64,000 nt of DNA from Symbiodinium natans (Eukaryota; Sar; Dinophyceae; Suessiales; Symbiodiniaceae), in NCBI GenBank assembly GCA_905221605.1, contig CAJNDS010002136.1, positions 332,501 through 396,500 on the forward strand, given 5' to 3'. Position numbers and translations under genes: made by a program. The notes beneath the pieces were generated by a model. That model did not search any database and was not told the origin of the DNA. It worked only from the letters and a program-made list of their open reading frames with translations. Below, piece after piece: positions 23,001 to 34,900 of this stretch (position 1 is the first letter of the stretch; each line of letters begins with the position of its first letter).

Positions 23001-25391
23001 TGGGGGCTAGCGTCTTCTTGAAGGATAGTGTGATGCTCAAATTTGGTCTGGATATGGAAGCTGTACATACACAGAGGGGTTCGCTTCTAAGTACCATCTG
23101 CGAGATCCCCTGAAGATGCAGTTGATACATAAGAAGCTTCCGACCCGAAGCCTAAACACGAAACCCTGACCGCCCTGACCCTTCCTAAACCCTAAACCCT
23201 AAACCCTAAACCCTAAACCCTAAACCCTAAACCCTAAACCCTAAACCCTAAACCCTAAACCCTAAACCCTAAACCCTAAACCCTAAACCCTAAACCCTAA
23301 ACCCAAACCCTACCAAAGCCCAAACTGCGCACTCAACCCAACCCGATCCTGCAGCATGAAGCCCATGAAGAGCCACACGGACAGCTCCGCCCCACAGACC
23401 AGCACACAGTTGCCTGGGTTGGGTTTAGGGTTTAGGGTTTAGGGTGTTTAGGGTTTAGGGTGTTTCTTTTAGGGTTTAGGGTTTGGCGTTTAGGGTTTGG
23501 GGTTTAGGGTTTAGGGTTTATTGATGTTCCATGCAGTTGCCTGAATTCACAGTAGTGTCAAGGGACCATAAGGGACCTTGGGGGTTATTTGGGGGGTATC
23601 TAGGGGCTACTTAGGCATATAGGGATTGTACAAGGGGTCATCGAGGGGAATGAGAGTAAGGGTCCATTCAAGGGGTCCCTCCTTGTTCTCTTTAGGGTTT
23701 AGGGTTTAGGGTTTAGGGTTTAGGGTTTAGGGTTTAGGCTTTAGGGTTTAGGGTTTAGGGAGCAGCCCCTGAAGCCCTGAAGCCCTAAGCAGCAAAGCCG
23801 AGACTTTGTTTTTGGGAGCTGAGGTCTGGGACTTTGATGTGCCTATTTGCCCCAAACCCACACTCCATGCCTTTAGCACAAGGTCTCTGCCCTCATCCGA
23901 AATCCGGTGCTCTAAGCCCAGCTTGCGCTGACTTGGCAGTTAAGGGGTAGGCCAGGTCAGGGTACTTGTACCAAAGCAACCCGCACCAGCCCCCAAGGGG
24001 TACAAGTCTGAAACCAGTCTGAAACCACCTACACGAAACAAAGCACTTGAACCGGCCCTACCCCAGCTTTTTGGGACCAGAGCGGGAAAAAATCAGCCGT
24101 TCAGCGTTTACTCTCTTGACTTCAGGACCCCTTCCAACAGCGCAAAACTCTCTATGCGCCAAGGTCCTCATCCGACACTCCGGGCCAGAACCTAAACTAT
24201 CAACCCTGAATCTTCAACCCTAAACCCTAAACCCTAAACCCTAAACCCTAAACCCTAAACCCTAAACCCTAAACCCTAAACCCCAGACCCTGAGTCTGAA
24301 AGCAATAAGATGGGTCTGTCCTGCGATCCATCCTCCTTATACTAACAGTCCTTAATAGGGGTTCTCATAGGAGGTACTATAATCCCTATTAAGGACTGTT
24401 AGTTTAAGGGGGGAACATCCCAAGGGCTACCCATACCCTAAACCCTAAAACCTAAACCCTAAACCCTAAACCCTAAACCCTAAACCCTCTCTCCCAAAGC
24501 AATAAGATGGGTCTGTGTGCACCGAAGCGGCTCATTGACTCCTGGCCTGCAGGTTTTGCTTCGACGGGCGCGGTGTCCTGACAGCTCGGGCTCTCGAGGC
24601 CAGAGCTTCTCACATGTTGGGGGTTTAGGGTTTTTGGGGTATGGGGTTTAGGGTTTAGGGTTTAGGGTTTAGGGTTTAGGGGTTTACGAACCACGATATC
24701 GGGGAGGTTTAGGGTTTAGGATACTACGGGTAACTTATTGGGGGTCCTGATTGTCAGGGAATCCTACGATTTGGGGGTTTATGTTGGGGGTGCACCCCCG
24801 TGTTGGATCATCTTCAGCTGTATTGAGATTTGGGATCTTAATCGGGGTCTGCCCTTGCGCAGCAATGGCTAGCGGCTACGGGCCGGGGGGGGGGGTGGTT
24901 TGTGAGGTTGGCCATTTTCGTCGGTCTGCACCCATTCGTGCGACTGCGCCCCAAGCGGAAAGGTCGAGCTTGCCCCGATGCTTCCGTCCATTTGCTAGGG
25001 TTTTTAAAAAATAGGGGACCCCCAATATAGACCCCCAAATAGTAGGATTCCCTTAGATAAAAGAACCCCAAGAAGGCACGCCTATTTTCGGAAACCCCCA
25101 TATACGTAGGTTCCAAACCCCAGAGGCCTGGCGAGGCGCAGGCCCCCAAAAACCCTTTAAACCCCATACAGTAAGTTGGGATGATGCGCCTTATTGTGAG
25201 AGGGGGTACTATAATGCTCATACTCAGGAAAGTTAGCAACTTCATACAAGAAAGAACATCCCAACCCTAAGCATCCCGAAGCCCAGCCCTTGCTTAAGAA
25301 GCCCATGTTGCCCTCCTTCGCCTCGCCGCCCATGAACCGGCCCATGAAGATGAAGGCACCCAAAGCCAGGGCGGCGATTCCGAAGCGGAGC
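14091..25391 (-). CDS. EamA/DMT-family transporter, split gene
   Basis: Multipass membrane carrier of the drug/metabolite transporter superfamily; substrate unknown. Twelve exons can be read on the minus strand: 25322-25391 (LRFGIAALALGAFIF), 23349-23413 (GAELSVWLFMGFMLQ), 22906-22951 (AVGLQYTTASSGALL), about 22501-22556 (GSLTIVLVPLLSLLDGRR), about 21331-21393 (ALAGVVLSSWG), 20052-20108 (LGDVMELGSAALFAVQMW), 19187-19223 (CEKLIRQFPENQ), 17289-17350 (EWLQVVIMGLVTTAFCLWAE), 15972-16019 (ARALRDVDAPIAAGPQ), 14949-15009 (AALIYACEPIWGAVFAYLW) and 14091-14156 (GEMPDGP, GAALLLGASMA); 25747-25800 may precede them. Order and content match EamA proteins, including the 'A-x-LIYxxEPxx' helix near the C-terminus. 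Codon phases agree across most junctions. Donors are mostly GC, one GA, one GT; acceptors mostly AG|G. One exon near 18 kb, part of the first domain, and both protein ends are not resolved. Introns are filled with heptamer arrays and inverted-repeat elements. Confidence 0.88.
14768..14871. repeat. Inverted-repeat element, family A
   Basis: TTGGGGGTTTACGAGAATAG and TATCGCAAACCCTCAT form the diverged outer arms. The interior shares CCCAAATAGCAGGATCCC with the copy at 24996. It lies just downstream of a transporter exon, inside an intron. Confidence 0.65.
15546..15635. repeat. Inverted-repeat element, family D (reverse)
   Basis: GGCGCCGGAATAATTACTAA, then CCCTTATGGCCCCT and TCCTCTATAGTAG, matches in reverse the copies at 22317 and 38950. 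Confidence 0.5.
15837..15940. repeat. Inverted-repeat element, family B
   Basis: TTGGGATGCTGCCCCGTCATAC pairs with GTATATGAGGGGGAACATCCC; inner arms CCGTCCTTGATAGGG and ATTAAGGACTG. It lies within an intron of the transporter gene. Confidence 0.7.
16060..16158. repeat. Element, family F (reverse)
   Basis: GCCCAAAAGGACACCCAACA, CACCAATGTTAAAAAGG and CACTCACCAATAACAG lead to AAACCCTGCTTCATG. It matches the copies at 9525 (inverted) and 26064. Confidence 0.6.
16161..16437. repeat. G-rich (GGGGGGGA)n tract
   Basis: About 280 bp of G-runs separated by single A, T or C. It has strong G-quadruplex potential on the plus strand. A further run of about 35 G follows at 16681-16716. Proline-rich minus-strand frames here are artefacts of base composition. 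Confidence 0.9.
17396..17485. repeat. Inverted-repeat element, family D
   Basis: Starts CTATAGGGGCCTTAATGATT, then AGAATAGGGTTTTGGGGGGTTA, ending GGGAATACTAGCAAC. Same layout as 22317 and 38950. Confidence 0.55.
18928..19025. repeat. Inverted-repeat element, family B
   Basis: AGGATGTTCCCCGTATGCTC pairs with GTGTGAGAGGGGGCATCAC. The centre has GGGGGTACTAGAATCCTATT, which resembles the copy at 24325. Confidence 0.65.
19293..19392. repeat. Element, family E
   Basis: Begins TACCAATTGCTTAAGAACCCC and contains ATGTTCTTCCTTATCAGG. The right arm is degraded. Confidence 0.45.
19511..19622. repeat. Inverted-repeat element, family E
   Basis: CGCCTAAGAACCCCCC at the left pairs with GGAGGTCCTTAAGCAAATAG at the right. 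Internal ACATTCTTCCTTGTAAGGGA is shared with the other E copies. Confidence 0.6.
19768..19841. repeat. Truncated family B element
   Basis: Only the inner left arm (AACAGTCCTTCAT) remains, joined directly to a TTTAGGG/TTCAGGG array. The right arm AAGGACTGTTAGTATAAGG then GGGAACATCCCA is complete. Confidence 0.65.
20299..20388. repeat. Family A element joined to a heptamer array
   Basis: CCCGAAATTAGGGGTATCC directly follows a TTTAGGG array, so the outer left arm is missing. The right arm TTTTCGCAAACCCCCCAAC is present, with the shared interior GGGGAATCCTACCATTTGG. Confidence 0.6.
22089..22263 (+). repeat. (TTTAGGGG)n array
   Basis: After a few heptamers the unit changes to the octamer TTTAGGGG, repeated about 17 times with almost no variation. 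Such uniformity suggests recent local expansion by slippage or unequal exchange. Confidence 0.9.
22317..22449. repeat. Inverted-repeat element, family D
   Basis: CTATAAGGGCCTAAGTAGTT at the left and CTACTCTATAAGAGCC at the right, with an inner AT palindrome (TACACTTTTTTTAAAGTATA). A partial second left end occurs at 22266. Confidence 0.6.
24325..24422. repeat. Inverted-repeat element, family B
   Basis: CCTCCTTATACTAACAGTCC and TTAATAGGG at the left pair with CCCTATTAA and GGACTGTTAGTTTAAGGGGG at the right. The arms are almost perfect over about 30 bp. Confidence 0.8.
24679..24795. repeat. Family A element interrupted by a heptamer block
   Basis: GGGGTTTACGAACCACGATA is followed by a short TTTAGGG block (about 24706-24720). 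The interior GGGGGTCCTGATTGTC and GGGAATCCTACGATTTGGGG, known from other A copies, then continues. Confidence 0.5.
24996..25104. repeat. Inverted-repeat element, family A
   Basis: GGGTTTTTAAAAAATAGGGG pairs with CCTATTTTCGGAAACCCCC. The interior CCCCAAATAGTAGGATTCCC is conserved with 3204 and 14768. Confidence 0.7.
25176..25264. repeat. Element, family B (diverged)
   Basis: TTGGGATGATGCGCCTTATTG at the left and AAGAAAGAACATCCCAAC at the right. The centre is GGGGGTACTATAATGC. Confidence 0.5.
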
Positions 25392-26063
25392 CTAGGCAAA
25401 AACAATCAATGTGTTCACCAGTAACAGACACAGACAGAGACAGACAGTGAGAGACAGTGACCGGCAGGCAGGCAGGTAGACACGCCAACACGGAGACACG
25501 CACAGAGACACACACACACACATACACACCGGCCCGCAACAATTCCGGAACATGGGCTTGAAGGGCTGAGGCTGCGTGACTTCGTGAGCTTCAGACAAGC
25601 TGATAGTCTGTCTGATAGAGTTAAGGGCTCCAGGGCATGCCCTAGACTCCTGAAACAAGGTTTAGGGTTTAGGGTTTAGGGTTTAGGGTTTAGTTTAGGG
25701 TTTAGGGGTTTAGGACTCCTGAAACAAGGAGCGTCATGCAAAGGCAGCTGTCCATAGCACCAGCGGTTGCATCGTCGGTCTCGAGGGTCTTGATCAGGAC
25801 CTCCATGCGCGAGCCTAAACCCCAAACCCTAAACCCTAAACCCCAAACCCTAAACCCTAAACCTGAACCCTAAACCCTAAACCCTAAACCCTGAACCCTA
25901 AACCCTAAACCCCAAACCCTAAACCCTAAACCCTAAACCCTGAACCCTGCACCCTGGGCTTGCCCTTGCCCGAAGGCTAGCCAATGGTCTCCTAGCGGCC
26001 CGAGTAGGCTCCCTTGGCCTTTCGGGGATCATGCGCCTATTCTGCACATGGGCTTAGGGTTTT

Positions 26064-26180
26064 GCACCCCCAAAAAGGGCACCCAATATATATATATATA
26101 TATGTATATATAATCACCAATATGAAAAAGGGAGGCTTATGTACACTCACCAAGAACAGTAATATAAACCCTGTTTCAGG
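26064..26180. repeat. Element, family F with TA tract
   Basis: CACCCCCAAAAAGGGCACCC, an (AT)n tract, CACCAATATGAAAAAGGG, CACTCACCAAGAACAG and AAACCCTGTTTCAGG in order. Parallels the copy at 16060. Confidence 0.6.
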
Positions 26181-26477
26181 GTTTGTGTAGGAAGCAAGAA
26201 TATGAAATCCTATGAAGGTGACCTACAAAAAGCTGGGTTCGGACAATGCCATGATTCCACTGAAGTGCTGGATACCTGGCTGCTCTCTTGAGGGTAGCTA
26301 TAAGTTGAGTTTTTGGCTGCCTTACTAGGAACCCAATAAAGCCAAAAAGGCTAAGGATCTAAAGTTACGGTAAAGCACCACAAAGGAGATTACTACGACT
26401 TGACCACAGCGACGTACAGCGCGTAGCGCCCGGTCTGTAGGGTTTTGGGTTGGCCTGGCGAAAGGTGTGCTGCATTG

Positions 26478-26568
26478 GTTGGGATGTTCCCCCTGATACC
26501 AAAAAGTCCAATAGGGATTCTACTACCCCCTATTCTGACCCCTATTCAGGACTGTATAGATTTCGTGT
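26478..26568. repeat. Element, family B (right end degraded)
   Basis: Left end TTGGGATGTTCCCCCTGATAC is intact. The right side reaches ATTCAGGACTGTATAGAT and then loses similarity. Confidence 0.5.
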
Positions 26569-26569
26569 A

Positions 26570-29500
26570 GGCACGAAGACTGCCCGAATCCTACGCTTCC
26601 AGTGCCATGTGCCACACGGCACGGCACCTTATGCGAAGCCCAGAGATCCGCTGGAGCTGCGCCATGTGGATGTGAGGAGCGTATTATTAGGGTTTAGGGT
26701 TTAGGGTTTAGGGTTTAGGGTTTAGGGTTTGGGGTTTGGGGTTTAGGGTTTAGGGTTTAGGGTTTAGAGTTTAGGGGTTAGGGGTTGGGGGTTGGGGTTT
26801 GGGGTTAGGGTTGACTATGACACCGAGACCCCATCAATACCCTGAACGGCCGTAAAACCCCGAAGCCCATCTGCCAAACCCGCACAATGCCAGAACCCCC
26901 AAAACCGCTAAACCTCAAACCCTAAACCCCAAACCCAAAAGACCAAAAACCCTAGACCTGAAAACCCCTGAGCGAGACAATCAATCCGTCCGACGGCCGG
27001 CGCGAACCACCCCCCAGGCCTGATTGCTTCCGAAGAGCCTTGAAGCTGCTTGGTTGCATCAGTGCTCTTGTGATTTTTTTTGGGGGGGGAGGGTTTAGGG
27101 TTTAGGGTTTAGGGTTTAGGGTTTAGGGTTTAGGGTTTAGGGTTTAGGGTTTAGGGTTTAGGGTTTAGGGTGTAGGGTGTAGGGTGTAGGGTGTAGGGTG
27201 TAGGGTAGGTTTAGGGTTTAGGGATGTTCAGGGTTGTTTAGGGTTTAGGTTAGGGTTTTTAGGGTGTGTAGGGTGGTTTAGGGTAGGGTTTAGGGTTTAG
27301 GGTTTAGGGTTTAGGGTGTAGGGTGTAGGGTTTAGGGTTTAGGGTTTAGGGTTTAGGGTTTAGGGTTTAGGGTTTAGGGTTTAGGGTTTAGGGTTTATGG
27401 TTTAGGGCTTTTGGTTTAGGGTGTATAGAAGGGAAGCTCGCTGGTGCTAAAAGCACCCGGGCCGCTAGCTTACGTTAGCATGTAGTCCCACCCCAGCCAC
27501 CCAACCTATTCTCATTTAGGGTTTAGGGTTCACCCCCCAAACCCCCCTCAAGGGGGGCTTTCTTGCTTTATACAAAAAGAGCAGGGTGGGGCCTCCTGAG
27601 CTTTGTGGAGCCTGTCAGTGGCTCGTAGGCTTCTTGGAGCTTTCACGGAGTAAAATGGAGGGGTGCCCAAAACCGTCGATTGCAATACTAAAACCAACAT
27701 TTTTTCACTACGGTCTGGGCAAATCCTGGATCGCGGGGCTTCATGCAGCCTTAGGGACGCAGCCTGGGCCCGTTGGGGGGGGTACCCCCCAGACCCCCAA
27801 AAACACCAACGGCTCCGCGTTTGGGTTTTTTAGGGCTTGCGGCCTCGGTCTGAGGCGTAGCCAGGCCCCGGAGACGCTCGGTCGGGGACCTCAGTCGAAG
27901 CCTCGAGCGCCCATGTAAATGGACAGCGGCGCTCTCGGCAGTTTAGGGTTTAGGTCTTAGGGTTTAGGGTTTAGGGTTTAGGGTTTAGATTAAAGGCTTA
28001 AGGCTTCGTGGCTTTCGAGTTTGCTTTTGGGTTTGAGGCTGAGCACCAGCAAGCTATTCAACACCACTCACTTTCGCTCTTCGCTGTGATACGTGCTTTT
28101 GCTTGGAAAACCTGCGGGATCAAAAAAAACTGTCAAACCCTAATCCCTAAACCGGCGGACCGCCCTTACGCGAACGCACGGACGAACTGCACAATGAAAG
28201 CGGTTGCCACTTTATTTTGCTTGGAGTGGACACATCGCCCCAGAACGAGCCATAGCGAAGATCGTTAGTTGGCTTTCAACAGTACGGTCGAGTGTGTTGA
28301 GTTTAGGATGGTACTGGCAAGGTCAAACCAAAAACTTGTACCCAACAAGGATCCAGGAGCATGGTCACCACATTCAGCAAGGCAATGCCATTGCTTTGGC
28401 CTGCGGCGAACACAACTGAGGGTTTAGGGTTTAGGGTTGAGGGTTTAGGGTTTCCACGCTAAACCCTAAACCCTAAACCCTTATCCTAGACCCTAACCCC
28501 AAACCCTAAACCCCAAACCCTAAACTTTCCTTCGTGAGGATATCCCCAAACTCCAGAGAGATTCCCCCGACCCACGCGAGAAAGTGCTGCACCCTCAGTG
28601 CGATCAAGAAGAGGGCACCAGGCAGCCAGGACCCCCAACTTCCAAACTTACAACTCATAACCCTAAACCCTAAACCCTAAACCCTAAACCGTAAACCCTA
28701 AAACCTAAACCCTAAACCCTAAACCCTAAACCCTAAACCCTAAACCCCGGAGCGCCTTCTGACTGTGCGGAGGAGGTTGCCAGCGTGGACACAGAACCTG
28801 CGCACATCCATGTGCGCATCTTGAAGCTTGGGGGCGAAGAGTGTGACCAAGGGCAGGGTTTAGGGTTTAGGGTTTAGGGTTTAGGGTTCAGGGTTCAGGG
28901 TTCAGGGTTCAGGGTTCAGGGTTCAGGGTTCAGGGTTTAGGGTTTAGGGTTTAGGGTTTAGGGTTTTAGGGTTGCAATGCCCGGAAGACTTGGCTTCATA
29001 GGAGACCGCACACCGGGCACCCCAAACAAATTGCCGGCAAGCGGGTCCAACATGACAACCTGCGACCTTGGGTCTGAAATGAAACCTAAGACCCTCTTCC
29101 ACACTGCGCCCCAAGCCCGACCCGAGATAGCCCTTGTAGCACGAGCAGCCCTAAACCCTAAACCCTAAACCCTAAACCCTAAATCCCGCAATACAATTCT
29201 AGTAGCAACGGCCCACCTCTCTCGGGTGCATACCTGGAGGGTTGCAGCCTGCGGCGGACGCTTGAAGTGGGAGAGGTGCGGGGCCTTGCAGTGTTCTGAA
29301 TTCTGTCCACAGATTCAGAACATTCGACAGGATTTTTGGTTCAGGATTTGGCGTTTAGGGCATCATTCTGAACGAGAGGTCCGCCTACGGCTGCAAGTCT
29401 AGCTTTAAAAGTCGTTGTAGCCAGTTCTCCAGCTTTTGGTTGTTGCGGCGCAGTGATGCTTGGGGGCTTCTGAGCTGCAGCCTGAGAGTAGGCCGGCCCG

Positions 29501-31500
29501 CACTCTCCGTCGCCACGAAACTCAGGCCAGTGGCGAGGGCCTTTAGGGTTTGAGGGTCTAGGGTTCGCGGGTTAAGTTAGGGTTTGGGGTTTAGGGTTCA
29601 GGGTTCAGGGTTCAGGGTTTAGGGTTTAGGGTTCAAGAGTTTCTGAGCAGTTCGGGGCTCGGGGTCGCGGGCCTCAAGGGCACTGGGACTACATCAGGGG
29701 ATTGTAGGCAAGGCAAGTAGCCGGGCTCAGAGTCTCGAAGGGTTCTCAAGGTCTTAGGGACCCTAAACCCTAAACCCGAAACCCTAAACCCTAAGAGCCT
29801 GCAGGGGTCGTGGAACATTGATGCGGAGCTTTGAGCTTCGCTAAAATTTAACCCCACAGAATGTCTCAAGGTCTCTTCGTCTTATCGGCTCTTGAGAGGA
29901 AAAACTAAATGGGAGAGTGCGCGTTCCTTAGCTTGCCTGGGAGGTGTGTGTCGACATTGGGACATGCTTTGGGCTTGCTCCCCGGCCCCTCTTGGGGTTG
30001 CTGCAGCATTTTGGGACTTGGGCTGGACATGATCTGCGCACGCTCACACCGTACATGGAGCCTAAGGCCCTTGGTCCCTAAACCCAAGACTCTCACCTTA
30101 AACCCTAAACCCTAAACCCTAAACCCTATACCCTATACCCTATACCCTATAAACCCTAAACCCTAAGCAAACCAAGCAGACAAGTCGGTCCGAGCCGCCC
30201 CCACAGCCGACCACAAAAGGACATGGCCAAGCAAGGCGCGGGATTGCTGGAGCCTGGTCGGCTCCGCAGGGTCTCGATTGTTTAGGAAGTTTAGGAAGTT
30301 TAGGAAGTTTAGGGAGTTTAGGGCTTTAGGGTTTAGGGTTTAGGGTTTAGGGTTTAGGGTTTAGGCTTTAGGGTTTAGGGTTTAGGGTTTACGGTTTACG
30401 GTTTAGGGTTAGGGGTTTAGGGTTAGCGGTTTAGAGTTTAGGGTTTAGGGGTTTAAGGGTCTAGGGTTTGGGGTTAGGGGACCGCACAAAGAAAGCCTGG
30501 AGAGGGCCCTGTCATTTGTGGGGGAGCGGGGGGGGGGGAGGAGGGGGGTGGAGGGAGATGCACTATTGCACGCAGAATTCTGGCTCGCCCGTAATCACCA
30601 GTAAGAAAGCCTCCCCCATTCCTCGCCTTCCACACTTGGCCAAGAAATCAACGAACCTCAAATGGAAGCCGAAATCCCAACTCACCCTCAACTACCTCCA
30701 GCGCAGGAAATCGAGCCGACGCCGAACTTTGCCCGCAGGAGGTTAGGACTTACCCTAAACCCTAAAACCCTAAATCCTAAAACCCTGAATCCTGGACATC
30801 TCATAAGACCACCCTTAAGCACCCGCCCTTTCTTGTGGCCCTGTGCCGTATCGCCTGCGCGCGGCGTTGGGCGCATGCTTGCGCCACATCTTAACAGACG
30901 GAGTATACGAATCCGACTCAAGCTCCGCTAAGCCCTCGCGATGATCGGGAGGGCCACTCTAAGGAAGCACATCTGAAAAAGTCTGCTGCAGTCAGAAATC
31001 TGACCCCTAAACATTCCAGCCCCTCTAAGCGCTGCATAAAATTTGCAAGCGCTGAAGCCTGCAAACCAAAAAAAAAACCGTCGCCATGAAACATCACCGG
31101 TCTCATGTGCCGTTTATTCCTTAAGCCGAAAGCTGTCCGGAGAAGCCCAGCGTATTCAACTCGAGGGCCCCAAACCCCGTTGCGAAGCTTTTTGGGGTAA
31201 ATTGCGTTCTTGTATGGTGTCTCCGGCGACACACACATTTCTTCAGTGCCTCAGTGGTTCGGAGGCAGCCGCGGTTAGACCCAAACCGAAACGACAAACC
31301 CTTCGAAAACTGGAGGCCGGGGGGTCTGAAAAACCTCAGAAACCTCACGCCTCCTCTGCCGGATCCCCTAAGTCTGCACCAGCTACTCTAAAAGGGTTTA
31401 GGTTTAGGGTTTAGGGTTGAGGGTTGAGGGTTTAGGGTTTAGGGTTTAGGGTTCAGGGTTTCGGGTTGAGGGTTTAGGGCTTAGGGTTTAAGATAAAGGT
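26570..31500. other. Array-rich stretch with weak exon-like pieces
   Basis: Between the transporter and eIF3h, heptamer arrays (with the TGTAGGG variant near 27170-27320) alternate with spacers. Minus-strand pieces that read like exons occur near 28370-28420 (QSNGIALLNVVTMLLDPC), 28565-28640 (ALFLIALRVQHFLAWVGG), 29215-29310 and 29405-29490 (LRRNNQKLENWLQRLLK). They could be first exons of the transporter, last exons of eIF3h or another gene; I cannot assign them. 30900-31380 is open in several frames without a recognisable product. Confidence 0.35.
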
Positions 31501-31914
31501 TCAAGCACCGGTGGTGGGAACCTGCCGAGGGCTTTAGGGTCAAGCCTAACGCTTCCGCTATGGCTTCGGGGTTCTTCGGGCTGAGGCGGCTGAATCTACG
31601 TTGCCCGCCGAGAGTTCCAGTGTCTGAGCCATTCGGTAGTTGCGAAGGGACGCTCTCAGCACGGTCTGCGCTGCGGTGTATCTTCTGAAGATCCCCAAAC
31701 CCTAAACCCTAAACCCTAAACCCTATACCCTAAACCCTATACCCTAAACCCTAAACCCAAGGGTGTAGGCCGGCAGACTTCACCCTGAATAGCTAACCCC
31801 TGCAGCTGCCATGAGGACAACCTGGATGTGACTTTTAGGGAGGGGCCTTCTCCTAGGGTTTAGGGTTTAGGGGTTAGGGGTTAGGGGTTTAGGGTTTAGG
31901 GTTTAGGGTGAAAA

Positions 31915-34900
31915 GCCCAGTTGCATCTCCATGAACTCCTTCGTCAGCTGCAAAGCCTTGGCATTTGATCTCAACATGCACCCCTCAACAGTTCAGCTAG
32001 TATGACATGAAAAATATACACGTGCGCGCTGCTGGAAAGCCTCATGCGCGGTGCTTCATGTCCTCTTGATCAAAAACCCTACACTACTGGGCTGGGGAGT
32101 TTAGGGCTCGATTCTGGGGTCTTTAGTTGACTGCTAACTCACGACTCTTCTCCCTAAACCCTAAACCCTAAACCCTAAACCCTAAACCCTGAAGAAAGCG
32201 CTTAAGTCCCAGAGGTCTGACACCACCCCAAAAGCCCCTTCGGCCTTGAAGGAGGGCTTGCCGATAGCTGCCTGCAGCTTCTGAAGGCTCACGGAAGGCT
32301 CATTAGAGCAGCTTCCTAAACTCCTAACCCCTAAACCCTAAACTCCTACCCTAAACCCCTAAACCCCTAAACCCCAAACCCCTAAACCCTAAACCAGAAC
32401 CTGACAACCCAGTAGGTTGCAGAGTTTCGGAGGGCCGCAGGAAGAGCGCACTCACAAGGGGTCGCAGGGAATCCTAGAAGTCAGGCGCCTGGGTTCAGCA
32501 TGAAGGGCCGTAGGGTTCAGGCACTTAGGGGCCCTGAGCCCTAAGAGCCCAGAACATCGAGGGTCGATCCTGAATCCAAATAACCATTATGCCTTGGGTT
32601 TAAAAGCACGAGGTTGAGGGTTCAGGCTTCAAAGTTGAGGATCCCTAAACCCTAAACCCTAAACCCTAAACCCTAAACCCTAAACCCTAAACCCTAAACC
32701 CTAGGTCGACCTGGAGAGAGTCGTAGACCACAAGCACCGAGCGCGGGATCTCGGTCTGGAAACCATGCCTGGGATCTGCGGCGAGCACTGGCGGCTTAGG
32801 GTTTAGGGTTTAGGGTTTAGGGTTTTAGGGTTTAGGGTTTAGGGTTTAGGGGTTAGGGGTTTAGGGTTTAGGGTTTCGGGTGTAGGGTTTAGGGTTTAAT
32901 TTGGGTTTAGGGTTAGGGTTTACGGTTTAGGGACATTAGAAGATCGAGACTTCTACACCCTGAAACCCTGAGCCCTTGAACCTATGCCACACTGAGCGCA
33001 GAAGAAGTAAACCACAAGGCACGTCAAATCTACACCACTTTCATCCCTCAAGCTCCCCACCCAACAAACACCACATTCTTTAACCCTAAGCCACTTCCAA
33101 GCAGAATGTTCAAGTCCAACCCTGGGCCAAAGTTGCTGCGAGTGGATGACGTCCTTGTTGATGAACCTCGGAAACACAGAGCTTGTTTAGGGCTGAGGGG
33201 CGCAGTTTAGGGTTTGAGCATTTATTTATCTCTGGGTTTACAAAGGTATCTCTGGAGGGGGGGAGCTTTCATTTCATGTCACCCAAGCCCTGAACCCTAA
33301 ACCCTAAACCCTAAACCCTAAACCCTAGAACCCTAGAACCCTAGAACCCTAAACCCTAAACCCTAAACCCCCTAAAGGCATGCGTTTGGGTTCGGTGGAG
33401 TGCTGGGAGAGGGGCTGTCCGAGGTGGGTCGTCTGATACCAACCCACCGTGTTCGAGTCGACGTTCACCTCGCCATAGGGGTCTAGGGCGCTTAGGGTTT
33501 AGGGTTTAGGGTTTAGGGTTTAGGGTTTAGGCTTTAGGGTTTAGGCTTTAGGGTTTAGGGTTTAGGGTTTACGTTTCAGGGCTTCGGGTGTAGGGGTGCG
33601 AGGCTGTGGATGCCTCTGCCATAGCATGAGATAAAGACTGTTCTACTGGTTCTTGTCAAAACCGTAGAGCTGAGAATCGCCTGCCCCCTTGTTGATGGAG
33701 GAAACATCTAAGCACTTGCTGGCTTTGGGACTTCGTCAGCCTCACTTGTACCCGAAGTAGAACCCCTTGATCCTACCATGAGTTGTGAAGTACGAGGCAC
33801 GCAAAACCCTACTTCTCCCAAGGGAGCCTTCGTGTCAATATGACCCCTGCGCCAGCCCCGTCTAGGTGGTTTCCCCAAAGATGTCCATGCTAAACCCCTA
33901 GCAAGCCTTTCAATTGCCGAACACGCAAGCCGGAGACCTCCAAGAACCCGGCCCTAAACCCTAAACCCCAAACCCCAAACTCTAAACCCTAAACCGGGCT
34001 TATGGCTCATAGAACATAACCAGGGGCACAACTTCGCTGCCACAAACGAGAGGTGCCCTGTTAGACCAAACCCGTAGCCCTGAACCCCAAAACCTTCAAA
34101 AAACCGGAAGGCCGAAGTAGCAGCGTTCATAGAATAGTGATAAGGGTGGTAAAAACACGTAAATTATTATCGACATGTCTTTGTATCGTAAGAAAGCAAG
34201 ACAAGTCTAAGTCAAATTAGTAGCAATAGCAAGCAGAGTGATAGCAATGTCTCGTGGTCCTAGCAGACTAGTAGCAATAGCAGGAGTAGAAATATCATTG
34301 GCAAAGGGTATGCGAATGGTAGTAGTGTCATAATAGTAATAAATGTCGGAATAGTCATACAAGCAGTAGCAACCATGATGGTGATCGGGAAGGGGTAGTT
34401 TGGTCGGGTAGTGGTGGTGGTACTGGTGGTGGTGGTGGTGGTAGTAGTGGTGGTAGTGGCAGTGGTAGTGGTAGTGGTAGTGGGAGTAGCAGTAATAGTA
34501 GCAGCACTGGTAGCAGCAGCACTAAGTAGCGCAGCAGTAGCTGCAGCGGCAGCAGTAGCAGCAGCAGAAGACGTCGCAGTAGGAATCGTCGTCGTAGTCG
34601 CCGTGGGTGGCAGCAGCAGCAGCGCTAATAATGATTGTAGGAATAGTGTTCATAGTTCTGGCAAAAGTAATAGTAAAACCATTCACACACTTCGCCTCTC
34701 GCAACTTTCTCAGCGTGTCCATCTGAAACTGAACGCCCTGGCATTGTTGGCATGTGGATGTGTGTCCTCTAAACTGGGGTCCACATTTGGGCAAAACAAA
34801 CCTCGGAACATCTCTTGAAAGAGGGAACCCAAAGGGGCCCTAGCTTAGCATGGATCCCTCGGCTGGGTCTGAAAAATTAGAGCGTGTAGAGTTTGGGTTT

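Noticed and set aside
34411-34818. Poly-Val/Ala plus-strand frame
   Set aside because: Microsatellite inside an eIF3h intron; the real exon is on the opposite strand.
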